Below are positions 52,784-61,368 of a stretch of 64,000 bases of DNA, piece after piece. The notes below the pieces were generated by a model. That model did not search any database. It saw nothing but the letters and a program-made list of their open reading frames with translations, and was not told the origin of the DNA. Position 1 is the stretch's first letter. Every line of letters begins with the position of its first letter. Origin of the DNA: Paracoccus sigandri (GTDB lineage: Bacteria > Pseudomonadota > Alphaproteobacteria > Rhodobacterales > Rhodobacteraceae); the NCBI RefSeq assembly GCF_003709565.1, contig NZ_QNRC01000006.1, forward strand, positions 174,481 through 238,480, given 5' to 3'. The position numbers were made by a program, and so were the translations under genes.

Positions 52784-53544
52784 CCCCGCTGGTCGAGGCG
52801 CGCGAGCTTGCCGTCGGCCATGGCGGCAGGGCGCTGATCCGCGGCATCGACCTGCGGCTGGAGCCGGGGCGGGTGCTATGCCTGCTGGGGCCGAACGGGG
52901 CGGGCAAGACGACGCTGTTCCGCACGCTGCTGGGACTGATCCCGCCGGTCGCCGGCCGGATCGAGCTGGCCGGGCAGCCGCTTCCTCGCCTGTCGCGCGC
53001 CCAGATCGCCCGCCATCTGGCCCATGTGCCGCAGGCGCTGACCACGCCCTTCGCCTTCACCGCGCTGGACATCGTGCTGATGGGGGCGGCGGCGGGTCTG
53101 GGGCCGTTCGCGCGTCCCGGCAGGCCCGAGGCGGATCGGGCGATGGCCGCGCTGGAGCGGCTGGGGATCGCCGATCTGGCCCGATCCGAGGTCACGCGGC
53201 TGTCCGGCGGTCAGCGCCAGCTGGTGCTGATCGCTCGCGCGCTGGCGCAGGAGGCGGCGGCGATCATCATGGACGAGCCGACCGCCAGTCTCGATTTCGC
53301 CAACCGGGTCCTTGTGGGCAAGGCCATCCGCCGGCTGGCGGACCTGGGCACCGGCGTGATCCTGTCCAGCCACGATCCCGACCAGGCCGCGGCCCTGGGC
53401 GATCACGCGCTGCTTGTGAACCGCGATGGCCCGATCGCCTCGGGGCCGGTGTCCCGGACGCTGACGGCGGACAACCTGTCACGGCTCTATGGCATCCCGG
53501 TCCGCCGCGAGACGGGCAGGGACGGCCGGCTGCATTTCTACTGA
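52771..53544 (+). CDS. FecE/BtuD-type ABC ATP-binding protein
   Basis: 257 residues. Walker A GPNGAGKTT, the Q-loop HVPQALTTPFAFT, signature LSGGQRQLVLIARAL, Walker B AAIIMDEPTASLD, and the H-loop SSHDPDQAAAL. It is the ATPase of the FecBCD-like importer. ATG at 52771 is used; ATG at 52780 (ATGA overlap with the permease stop, GGAG upstream) is an equal alternative. A terminator follows 64 bases after the stop. Confidence 0.9.
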   Translation: MERMTPLVEARELAVGHGGRALIRGIDLRLEPGRVLCLLGPNGAGKTTLFRTLLGLIPPVAGRIELAGQPLPRLSRAQIARHLAHVPQALTTPFAFTALDIVLMGAAAGLGPFARPGRPEADRAMAALERLGIADLARSEVTRLSGGQRQLVLIARALAQEAAAIIMDEPTASLDFANRVLVGKAIRRLADLGTGVILSSHDPDQAAALGDHALLVNRDGPIASGPVSRTLTADNLSRLYGIPVRRETGRDGRLHFY

Positions 53545-53607
53545 TCGCAGCCCGCGGGCGGCGCGTTCCGCCCCTAAATGACGATTTTGCGGTGCAGCAA
53601 CCGCCAT

Positions 53608-53627
53608 CGCCCGGTCGGGGCGTTTTT
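53608..53627 (+). terminator. rho-independent terminator of the molybdenum-linked operon
   Basis: CGCCC-GGTCG-GGGCG forms a five-pair GC stem immediately followed by TTTTT (53623-53627). It lies 64 bases after the last gene of the operon in the correct orientation. Confidence 0.6.
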
Positions 53628-53905
53628 CCCCTATCCGCCAAAGGTCGCAGGGTAAAAGCCGTTGCTGCGCCGCGGCTTCATCGGAACCGCCTATCGATTG
53701 GTGAAAAACTTCGATTTGCGGCCAGGGGCCATGGGTTGCAGGCTGCCCCTGTCTCACGAAGGCAGCTCGATCAATCCGAGGCCCCAGGGGAGGGGAATCC
53801 CGAAGATCCGCCGCCACCGCCTGCGCCTGCAGGCGGGTGGAACCCGGTGCCGCGCTGGCGGCCGGGGCGGTCCCTCGCGGCCTCATGCAACGGAAAGGAA
53901 ACAAC
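53628..53905. other. non-coding region upstream of formate dehydrogenase
   Basis: No gene is seen. Two TCGATT hexamers at 53694-53699 and 53711-53716 (17 bases apart) could be part of a LysR-type site for the regulator encoded downstream. AAAGGAA at about 53894 is the ribosome-binding site of the formate dehydrogenase gene. Promoter boxes were not assignable. Confidence 0.3.
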
Positions 53906-55111
53906 ATGGGCAAGGTCGTTTGCGTTCTCTACGACGATCCTATCGACGGTTATCCCACCTCTTACGCGCGGGATGATCTGCCGAAGATCGACCGCTATCC
54001 CGACGGGCAGAGCCTGCCCACGCCCAAGGCCATCGATTTCACGCCCGGCCACCTGCTGGGCTCGGTCTCGGGCGAGCTGGGCCTGCGGAAATACGTGGAA
54101 TCCCTCGGCCATGAATTCGTGGTCACATCCTCCAAGGACGGCCCGGATTCCGAACTGGAGAAACATCTGGCCGATGCCGAGGTGGTCATCTCGCAGCCGT
54201 TCTGGCCGGCCTATCTGACCGCCGAGCGGATCGCCAGGGCGCCGAAGCTGAAGCTGGCGCTGACGGCGGGCATCGGCTCGGACCATGTCGACCTGCAGGC
54301 GGCGATCGATCGCGGGATCACCGTGGCCGAGGTGACATACTGCAACTCGAACAGCGTCGCCGAACATGTGGTGATGATGGTCCTCGGCCTCGTGCGCAAC
54401 TACATCCCCAGCTACAACTGGGTGCTGAAGGGCGGCTGGAACATCGCCGATTGCGTCGCCCGGTCCTATGATGTCGAGGGGATGCATGTCGGCACGGTCG
54501 CGGCCGGGCGCATCGGCTTGCGGGTCCTGCGGCTGCTGAAGCCCTTCGGGATGCACCTGCACTATACCGACCGCCACCGCCTGCCCGCCGAGGTCGAGCA
54601 GGAACTGGACCTGACCTGGCACGAAACGCCCCAGGACATGTATCCGCATTGCGACGTGGTGACGCTGAACTGCCCGCTGCATCCCGAGACCGAGCACATG
54701 GTCAACGACCAGACGCTGAAGCTGTTCCGGCGCGGCGCCTATCTGGTCAACACCGCGCGCGGCAAGCTGTGCGACCGCGACGCCATCGCGCGGGCGCTGG
54801 AGAGCGGCCAGTTGGCGGGCTATGCGGGCGACGTGTGGTTCCCGCAGCCCGCGCCGCGGGACCACCCGTGGCGGACCATGCCGCATCACGGCATGACGCC
54901 GCATATCTCGGGCACCTCGCTGTCGGCGCAGGCGCGCTATGCGGCGGGCACGCGCGAGATCCTGGAATGCCATTTCGAGGGCCGGCCGATCCGCGACGAA
55001 TACCTGATCGTCCAGGGCGGCAACCTGGCCGGGGTGGGGGCGCATTCCTATTCCAAGGGCAATGCGACCGGCGGCTCGGACGAGGCCGCGAAATTCGAGA
55101 AGGTCGACTGA
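53906..55111 (+). CDS. fdh: NAD-dependent formate dehydrogenase
   Basis: 401 residues, the same length as the Pseudomonas sp. 101 and Paracoccus sp. 12-A enzymes. It oxidises formate to CO2 with NAD+ and needs no metal. Key blocks are intact: substrate segment QPFWPAYLTAERI, CNSNSVAEHVVMMVLGLVRN (formate-binding Asn), the NAD motif GTVAAGRIGLRVL, NTARGKLCDRDA (Arg), WFPQPAP (Gln) and TPHISGTSLSAQ (catalytic His). It gives NADH during growth on C1 compounds. Downstream are an HPP-family membrane protein and a LysR regulator. Confidence 0.96.
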   Translation: MGKVVCVLYDDPIDGYPTSYARDDLPKIDRYPDGQSLPTPKAIDFTPGHLLGSVSGELGLRKYVESLGHEFVVTSSKDGPDSELEKHLADAEVVISQPFWPAYLTAERIARAPKLKLALTAGIGSDHVDLQAAIDRGITVAEVTYCNSNSVAEHVVMMVLGLVRNYIPSYNWVLKGGWNIADCVARSYDVEGMHVGTVAAGRIGLRVLRLLKPFGMHLHYTDRHRLPAEVEQELDLTWHETPQDMYPHCDVVTLNCPLHPETEHMVNDQTLKLFRRGAYLVNTARGKLCDRDAIARALESGQLAGYAGDVWFPQPAPRDHPWRTMPHHGMTPHISGTSLSAQARYAAGTREILECHFEGRPIRDEYLIVQGGNLAGVGAHSYSKGNATGGSDEAAKFEKVD

Positions 55112-55167
55112 CCAGGCTGGCCCGCGCGGGATGGCTGCGCGGGCCGTTCATCTGTCCGGAACATCCC

Positions 55168-55683
55168 ATGTCCTACGATACCGAAGCCGCCGCGGTCACA
55201 TCCCCGGCCAGCGCATTTTCCGCCCATCTCCGCAAGGCGGGGCCTGCCGCCCTGGTCTCGGGGCTGGGGGGCACGCTTGCCATCTGGTGCCTGGCGACAG
55301 TGACGCAATCGCTGGAACAGGCGCTGCTGATCGCCCCCTTCGGCGCAAGCTGCGTCTTGCTGTTCGCGCTGCCCTCCAGCCCGCTGGCGCGACCGCGCAA
55401 CGTGATCGGCGGGCATTTCCTGTCGGCGCTGGTCGGGCTTTTGGTGCTGGCGCTGGCCGGCGACGGCACGCTGGCCTGCGGCATCGGCGTCGGGCTGGCC
55501 ATCGCGGTCATGCAGTTCACCGGCACGCTGCATCCGCCGGCCGGAGGCAATCCGCTGGTGGTCATCATGACCGGCGCCGGCTGGCCCTTCCTGGTCCTGC
55601 CGGTGCTGGCCGGAACCATCGCGCTGGTCGCGCTGGCCTGGGCCTATCACCGGGCGATCTCCAGGCGCAGCTATCCCGGCTGA
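55168..55683 (+). CDS. HPP-family integral membrane protein
   Basis: 171 residues with about five helices. The namesake motif is in GTLHPPAGGNPLVVIM, and IAPFGASCVLLFALPSSPLA and PRNVIGGHFLSALVG are family features. HPP proteins have been tied to nitrite transport in plastids and cyanobacteria. Its position 56 bases after formate dehydrogenase raises the possibility of formate movement. Its end overlaps the convergent LysR gene by 13 bases. Confidence 0.88.
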   Translation: MSYDTEAAAVTSPASAFSAHLRKAGPAALVSGLGGTLAIWCLATVTQSLEQALLIAPFGASCVLLFALPSSPLARPRNVIGGHFLSALVGLLVLALAGDGTLACGIGVGLAIAVMQFTGTLHPPAGGNPLVVIMTGAGWPFLVLPVLAGTIALVALAWAYHRAISRRSYPG

Positions 55684-56615
55684 TCCGCCGCGACCGGAAG
55701 ACCGGCCGCCGCCGCGTCGAAATGGCGTTGCATGTCGGCATGGGCGGCGCATTCCTGCAAGGCCCCGGACATCGGCGATTGCGGATCGCGATGGGACAGC
55801 ACCAGCCCGATCAGCTGGCGCCGCACCGGCTCGATCATCTCGCGCAGCGCCAGGTCGGGCATGTCGCCGAACAGATAGCCGAAACTGTGCGGCACGATCG
55901 CGCACCAGGCGCCGTTCTTCAGATGCGAGGCGACGCCCAGGAAGGAATTGCTGACCACATGCGGCCGCATCGAGACCCCGGCGCTGGCGGCGATATGGTT
56001 CAGGATGCGGCGGTTCTGCATGTCCTCGGACAGCAGGCACAGCGGTTCGCGCACCGCCTCGGCCCAGGGAACGGCCTTGCGCCGCGCCAGCGGGTGATCC
56101 TGGCGGCAGGCGAAGACATAGCGTTCGTAATACAGCGGCACGCGGCGCACGTTTTCCAGCGGCTCGTTCTCCAGATAGGTGACGCCGCCGTCGATCTCGA
56201 AATTCTCCAGCGCGGCGCTGATCGCCCGCGACGACATCGAGCGCAGATCGATCGAGGACAAGGGATGCCGCGTGGCGAATTGCGCCGACAGGAACGACAC
56301 CGAGGGCATCGCCGCCGGGATCACCCCCAGCCGCAGCGTGCCCCGCAGCCCGCCCTTGCGCTGGCCCGCCAGGTCGTTGCGCAGGCTGTCGTAATCGGTC
56401 AGGATCTGGCGCCCCCAGTCCAGCAGCTTCCTGCCCTCGGAGGTCAGGCCCCGGAAGCGATGGCCGCGCACGATCAGCGGAAAGCCCAGGTCCTCCTCCA
56501 GCTTGCGGATCGCCTGGGACAGGGTCGGCTGCGTGACGTTGCAGGCCTCGGCCGCCCGTCCGAAATGCTGCATCTCGGCCAGCGTCACGAAGAATTTCAG
56601 ATGCCTTATCAGCAT
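55671..56615 (-). CDS. LysR-family transcriptional regulator next to formate dehydrogenase
   Basis: 314 residues. N-terminal helix-turn-helix MLIRHLKFFVTLAEMQHFGR, then AAEACNVTQPTLSQAIRKLE. The effector domain spans about 90-300. AGAGGG precedes the ATG at 56615. It converges with the fdh-HPP pair and probably regulates it; the ligand is not known. Confidence 0.88.
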   Translation of the reverse strand: MLIRHLKFFVTLAEMQHFGRAAEACNVTQPTLSQAIRKLEEDLGFPLIVRGHRFRGLTSEGRKLLDWGRQILTDYDSLRNDLAGQRKGGLRGTLRLGVIPAAMPSVSFLSAQFATRHPLSSIDLRSMSSRAISAALENFEIDGGVTYLENEPLENVRRVPLYYERYVFACRQDHPLARRKAVPWAEAVREPLCLLSEDMQNRRILNHIAASAGVSMRPHVVSNSFLGVASHLKNGAWCAIVPHSFGYLFGDMPDLALREMIEPVRRQLIGLVLSHRDPQSPMSGALQECAAHADMQRHFDAAAAGLPVAADQPG

Positions 56616-56984
56616 GGACAGCCCTCTTTCGGGATCGGACCGAAGATCGCCTGGCGATATTTCCGCTGGAGCATATCGGTGGGGGCATCGCAAGGAAAGC
56701 GAAACAAGCGCAAGGAGGTTTCCGCCACCCTTGTCCCTTGTATAAGACCGGCCGGGCGTTTGGAAGACTGACTTTTTCAGTCGGAGTTGCCGATGCCGCC
56801 CCTTGGGGTGGGCCTTGGTTGCGATGCGAAAGCCGCGGCATTGATATCGCGGACAAACTTAAAAATTGACACGCGTAAATTTATTGCGTAGCTTTCCCCC
56901 GAGCCGCCGCAGGGGAGGAGCTTTGGCGGCCGGTCGGGGTTCCCGGCGATGTCTCCTCGAAATGCGAGATCCTGGGAGGATTCC
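56616..56984. other. 369-base intergenic region with the sugar-operon promoter
   Basis: The gap between the leftward LysR gene and the rightward sugar operon holds no gene. Its right third is AT-rich and contains the promoter described at 56866-56894. CTGGGAGGA at about 56973 is the ribosome-binding site for the binding-protein gene. Confidence 0.5.
56866..56894 (+). promoter_or_regulatory. sigma-70 promoter with LacI-type operator of the sugar operon
   Basis: TTGACA (56866-56871) and TAGCTT (56889-56894) are spaced by 17 bases. The spacer holds ACGCGTAAA and TTTATTGCGT, an imperfect dyad sharing the GCGTAAA half-site with the palindrome in front of the LacI-family gene at 62696-62716. A repressor bound here would block RNA polymerase. 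Confidence 0.6.
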
Positions 56985-57872
56985 ATGAGTTTCAAGAAAG
57001 CGCTTTCGGCGCTGCTGACCACTGTTGCGCTAGGCTCGGCCGGGGCCGCCTTCGCCGATGGGATCGGTGCGTCCCTGCTGACCCAGCAACACCCGTTCTA
57101 TATCGAGCTGGCGGATGCCATGAAGGCCGAGGCCCAGGCGAAGGGCGTGCCGCTGGAGATCAGCATCGCCAACCAGGACCTGAACAAGCAGCTGGCGGAT
57201 GTCGAGGATTTCGTCGTCAAGGGCGTCGAGGTCATCATCATCTCGCCCGTCGACAGCCAGGGCGTCATGGCCGCCATCGCGCGGGCCGAGGCGGCGGGGA
57301 TCAAGGTCATCACCGTCGATGTGCCCGCCGCCAATGCCGAGGTCGTCTCGCATATCGGCACGGACAATTACACCGGCGGCGTCAAGGCCGGCGAGCTGAT
57401 GGCCGAGGTTCTGGGCGGCGCGGGCAAGGTCGCGATCATCGACTATCCGACCGTGCAATCCGTGGTGGCGCGGGTCGAGGGCTTCAGGAAGGCGCTGGAG
57501 GCGCATCCCGAGATCGAGATCGTCGCCCAGCAGACCGGCATCACGCGGGCCGAGGCGCTGGCGGTGTCGCAGAACATGCTGCAGGCCAATCCCGACATCA
57601 CCGGCATCTTCGGCTTCGGCGACGACGCCGCGCTGGCAGCCGCCGTCGCGGTCAGGTCGGCCGGGCTGGAGGACCAGGTGAAGGTCATCGGCTTCGACGG
57701 GATGGAAGAGGCGCGCAACGCCGTCGACAGCAACCCGGTAATGGTCGGCGTCATCCAGCAGTTCCCCGACCAGATGGGCAGGACCGCGGTCGAGACCGCC
57801 GCCCTGGTGATCGAGGGGCAGGAGGTCCCGGCCGAACAGCCCATCGTGCCGGGCGTCTATACCAAGGAGTGA
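56985..57872 (+). CDS. sugar ABC substrate-binding protein (RbsB-like)
   Basis: 295 residues with signal MSFKKALSALLTTVALGSAG, ending AAFAD. The periplasmic-binding-protein-I fold is evident: SLLTQQHPFYIELADAMKAE, VEVIIISPVDSQGVMAAIAR, HIGTDNYTGGVKAGELMAEV, FGFGDDAALAAAVAVRS, VKVIGFDGMEEARNAVDS. Residue patterns resemble ribose- or allose-type binders. It heads the operon and defines the sugar, argued below to be D-tagatose or a close relative. Confidence 0.9.
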   Translation: MSFKKALSALLTTVALGSAGAAFADGIGASLLTQQHPFYIELADAMKAEAQAKGVPLEISIANQDLNKQLADVEDFVVKGVEVIIISPVDSQGVMAAIARAEAAGIKVITVDVPAANAEVVSHIGTDNYTGGVKAGELMAEVLGGAGKVAIIDYPTVQSVVARVEGFRKALEAHPEIEIVAQQTGITRAEALAVSQNMLQANPDITGIFGFGDDAALAAAVAVRSAGLEDQVKVIGFDGMEEARNAVDSNPVMVGVIQQFPDQMGRTAVETAALVIEGQEVPAEQPIVPGVYTKE

Positions 57873-57934
57873 CGCATCCGGGACCGTTTCGCGATGATGC
57901 GGTCCCGCTTCCCTGTCCGAGGAGGGGCCTGGCA

Positions 57935-59446
57935 ATGACGCAGGCGAACCAGATCGTGCTGTCCTTGCGCGATATCAGGAAGAATTTCGGCCCGGTCGAG
58001 GCGCTGAAGGCCATGAAGCTGGAGGTCCGGCCCGGCCGGGTGCACACCATCCTGGGGGAAAACGGCGCCGGGAAATCCACGCTGATGAAGATCCTGGTCG
58101 GCGTGCACCAGCCCTCGGGCGGGGAAATGCGACTGGACGGGCGGCCCTATGCGCCGCAGAACCCGAAGGACGCGGCCGCCCAGGGGCTTGCGATCGTCTT
58201 TCAGGAACTGAGCCTGTGCAACAACCTGACCGTCGCCGAAAACATCATGGCGACGCATGAGCCGGCGCGTTTCGGCTTCATCAACGACCGGAAATTGCGG
58301 GCAGAGGCGCGGGCGCTGGTCCGCGACCTGGGCCTGCCTGTGGATGTGAACGCGAAGGTCGGTCATCTCTCGATCGCGCAGCGCCAGCTTGTCGAGATCG
58401 CCAAGGGGCTCGGCAGGCCCGCGAAGGTGCTGATCCTGGACGAGCCGACCTCGTCGCTGTCGGATTCCGAGGCCGAGATCCTGTTCGGCATCATCGAACG
58501 GCTGAAGGCGCGGGGCACCGCGATCATCTACATCTCGCACCGCATGGAAGAGATCATGCGGCTGTCCGACGACATCACGGTCGTCCGCGACGGATCCTAT
58601 GTCGCGACGCGCGAACGCGATCAGACCTCGATCGAGGAGCTGATCGCGCTGATGGTCGGGCGCAGGATGGACGAGATCTATCCGCCGCGCCTTGCGCCCG
58701 CGCCCGGCGCGGACGTGCGGCCCGTCCTGGAGGTGCGCGGCCTGTCCTGCGAGGGGCGGTTCCGCGATGTCGGCTTCGCGCTTCGCCCCGGCGAGATCCT
58801 GGGCTTCTTCGGCCTGATCGGATCGGGCCGGTCCGATGTGATGAATGCGCTCTTCGGGATGCGGTCGGTGACGGGCGAGATCCGCGTCGACGGCAAGCCC
58901 CTGCGGCTGCGCAATCCCGCCGAGGCGATCGCCGCCGGGATCGGCTTCGTGACCGAGAACCGCAAGGAGGAGGGGCTGGTCCTTGGCGCGCCGCTGCGCG
59001 CGAACATTTCCATGGCCGCGCTGGACGGCTTTGCCGGAAAGGCCGGTTTCCTGCGCTTCGGCCGGGAACGCCGCGCGGCCCGTGCGGAAGTCCGGCGCCT
59101 GGGGGTGCGCGCCAATTCGCTGGAAACGCTTGCGGGCAACCTGTCGGGCGGAAACCAGCAGAAGATCGTGCTGGCGAAATGGCTGCTGACGCGCCCCCGC
59201 GTGCTGATCCTGGACGAGCCGACGCGCGGCGTCGATGTCGGCGCGAAATTCGAGATCTACCGCATCATCCGCGAACTGGCCGCCGAGGGAACCGCGATCC
59301 TGCTGGTCTCTTCGGAACTGCCCGAAGTGCTGGGGCTGGCCGACCGCATCGCCATCATGGCCGAGGGCGATCTGAGGGCCACGGTCGCGCGCGGCGAGCT
59401 GACCCCCGAAATCGTCATGGCCCATGCAACGGGAACCCATCAATGA
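57935..59446 (+). CDS. sugar ABC ATP-binding protein (RbsA/MglA type, two domains)
   Basis: 503 residues with two nucleotide-binding domains. Domain 1: GENGAGKST, LSIAQRQLVEIAKGL, ILDEPTSSLSD. Domain 2 is degenerate at Walker A (GLIGSGRSD) as usual for this class, with NLSGGNQQKIVLAKWL and ILDEPTRGVDVG. CGAGGAGGGG precedes the ATG. Its end overlaps the permease start by four bases. Confidence 0.93.
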   Translation: MTQANQIVLSLRDIRKNFGPVEALKAMKLEVRPGRVHTILGENGAGKSTLMKILVGVHQPSGGEMRLDGRPYAPQNPKDAAAQGLAIVFQELSLCNNLTVAENIMATHEPARFGFINDRKLRAEARALVRDLGLPVDVNAKVGHLSIAQRQLVEIAKGLGRPAKVLILDEPTSSLSDSEAEILFGIIERLKARGTAIIYISHRMEEIMRLSDDITVVRDGSYVATRERDQTSIEELIALMVGRRMDEIYPPRLAPAPGADVRPVLEVRGLSCEGRFRDVGFALRPGEILGFFGLIGSGRSDVMNALFGMRSVTGEIRVDGKPLRLRNPAEAIAAGIGFVTENRKEEGLVLGAPLRANISMAALDGFAGKAGFLRFGRERRAARAEVRRLGVRANSLETLAGNLSGGNQQKIVLAKWLLTRPRVLILDEPTRGVDVGAKFEIYRIIRELAAEGTAILLVSSELPEVLGLADRIAIMAEGDLRATVARGELTPEIVMAHATGTHQ

Positions 59447-60420
59447 CCCAGACAACCGATACGAATATCAGCGCCGGACGAGAGCATCTGCGCGCCGCCC
59501 TGCATCAATATGGCGGTATCCTGGTTTCGCTGGTCGTGCTCTGCGTGATCTTCACGCTGCTGAACGAGCGTTTCATGACCGTCGCCAACCTGACCAATAT
59601 CCTGCAGCAGGTGGCGGTGGTCGCCATCGCCGCCTTCGGGATGACCTGGGTGATCCTGCTGGGGGAAATCGACCTGTCCATCGGCTCGATCATCGCCGTG
59701 GCGGGCATGGCGGGCGCGCAGGCGCTGGCCTTCGGCTGGGGATTTGCCCCCGCGCTCGTGTTCACGCTGCTGGCCGGGGCGGCGATGGGGCTGGTGAACG
59801 GCGTGCTGACCGCCAAGCTGCTCTTGCCGTCCTTCATCGTCACCGTGGCGACGATGGGCATCTATCGCGGCATGGTCAGCCTGCCGACCAACGGCGCGCC
59901 GGCGATGATCTCGGATCCGACATGGACGGCGATCGGCAGCGACAGCTGGGCGGGATTGCCGATCATCATCTGGATCGTGGTGGCGCTGTTCATGTTCAAC
60001 CATATCCTGCTGTCGCGGACGACCTTCGGGCGTCGGGCCTATCTGACCGGCGGCAACCGCGAGGCGGCGCTGTATTCCGGCATCAAGGTCGACCGGCTGA
60101 AGATCGCCATCTTCACGCTGTCGGGGGTGATGGCGGCGATCTCGGGGATCCTTCTGTCCTCGCGCCTCTATTCGGCCCAGACCAATGCCGGGACCAGCTA
60201 CGAGCTGGACGCCATCGCCGCCGCCGTCCTGGGCGGCACCAGCCTGGCCGGCGGGGTCGGCACCATGGTCGGCACGCTGATCGGCGCGCTGATCATCGGG
60301 GTGATGAACAACGGCATGAACATGCTGTCGGTGCCCTATTTCTACCAGCTGATCGTCAAGGGACTGGTGATCCTGGTCGCGGTCTGGCTGGATGTGCGTG
60401 CCAAGCAGCGGCGAGGTTGA
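59443..60420 (+). CDS. sugar ABC permease (RbsC-like)
   Basis: 325 residues with about eight to ten helices. Motifs: MTVANLTNILQQVAVVAIAA, GMTWVILLGEIDLSIGSIIA, GRRAYLTGGNREAALYSGI (ATPase contact) and AVLGGTSLAGGVGTMVGTLI. Works as a homodimer with the RbsA-type ATPase. Followed three bases later by the kinase gene. Confidence 0.92.
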   Translation: MTQTTDTNISAGREHLRAALHQYGGILVSLVVLCVIFTLLNERFMTVANLTNILQQVAVVAIAAFGMTWVILLGEIDLSIGSIIAVAGMAGAQALAFGWGFAPALVFTLLAGAAMGLVNGVLTAKLLLPSFIVTVATMGIYRGMVSLPTNGAPAMISDPTWTAIGSDSWAGLPIIIWIVVALFMFNHILLSRTTFGRRAYLTGGNREAALYSGIKVDRLKIAIFTLSGVMAAISGILLSSRLYSAQTNAGTSYELDAIAAAVLGGTSLAGGVGTMVGTLIGALIIGVMNNGMNMLSVPYFYQLIVKGLVILVAVWLDVRAKQRRG

Positions 60421-60422
60421 GC

Positions 60423-61364
60423 ATGAAGAAGGTCCTGACGATCGGCGAAGTGCTGGTCGAGATCGTGGCGACCACCAGGGGCGAGGGCTTCCTTCAGGCG
60501 CAGCCGCTGGTCGGCCCGTTCCCCTCGGGCGCGCCGGCGATCTTCATCGACCAGGTGGGCAAGCTGGGCACGCCCTGCGCCATCGTCTCGCGCGTCGGCG
60601 ACGACGATTTCGGGCGGGTGAACATCGAGCGGCTCTCGGCGGACGGGGTCGATGTCTCGGGGATCGAGATCGCGCCCGGAGAAACGACCGGCAGCGCCTT
60701 CGTCCGCTATCGCGAGGATGGCAGCCGCGCGTTCCTCTACAACATCCGCCACAGCGCCTGCGGCAAGATCCGCCCCACGCCGGCCTCCGAGGCGCTGGTC
60801 GAGGGCTGCGGCCACCTGCACGTCATGGGCTCGGCCCTGTCGGTGCCGGATCTGGGCGGCATGGTCATGGACGCGGCGCGGCGGATCAAGGCGCGGGGCG
60901 GCACGATCTCCTTCGATCCGAACCTGCGGCCGGAACTGCTGGACGCGCCGGGGATGCGCCGGGCGCTCGAGGCCGTCCTGGCCATGACCGACCTGTTCCT
61001 GCCCTCGGGCGAGGAGCTGTTCCTGTTCGATGCCGCCGGGGACGAGGCGGGCGCGGTCGAGGCCCTGCTGGGGCGCGGCATCCGCAGCATCGTCGTCAAG
61101 CGCGGCGCGGCGGGGGCAAGCCTGTTCCAGAACGGCCTGCGCGTGGATGCCCCGCCGCTGGCGGTCGAGGAACTGGACCCGACCGGCGCCGGGGATGCCT
61201 TCGGCGGCGCCTTCCTGGCCTTCTGGCTGGCCGATGCCGATCCGGCGCAGGCGCTGCGCCTTGCCAATGCGGCCGGGGCGCGGGCCGTGACCCGGCTGGG
61301 CCCGATGGAAGGCACCTCGAATCGCGCCGAACTGGACGCATTGCTGCAAGACCCGAAAGGCTAG
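60423..61364 (+). CDS. PfkB-family sugar kinase
   Basis: 313 residues of the ribokinase fold. The N-terminal motif is TIGEVLVEIVATTRGEGFLQ and the C-terminal PfkB signature is ELDPTGAGDAFGGAFLAFWL, with the catalytic Asp in GAGDAF. These enzymes phosphorylate sugars or sugar phosphates; with the importer and GatZ-like protein it should make tagatose 6-phosphate from D-tagatose. Fructose or another keto-hexose is possible. Confidence 0.9.
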   Translation: MKKVLTIGEVLVEIVATTRGEGFLQAQPLVGPFPSGAPAIFIDQVGKLGTPCAIVSRVGDDDFGRVNIERLSADGVDVSGIEIAPGETTGSAFVRYREDGSRAFLYNIRHSACGKIRPTPASEALVEGCGHLHVMGSALSVPDLGGMVMDAARRIKARGGTISFDPNLRPELLDAPGMRRALEAVLAMTDLFLPSGEELFLFDAAGDEAGAVEALLGRGIRSIVVKRGAAGASLFQNGLRVDAPPLAVEELDPTGAGDAFGGAFLAFWLADADPAQALRLANAAGARAVTRLGPMEGTSNRAELDALLQDPKG

Positions 61365-61368
61365 ACCG

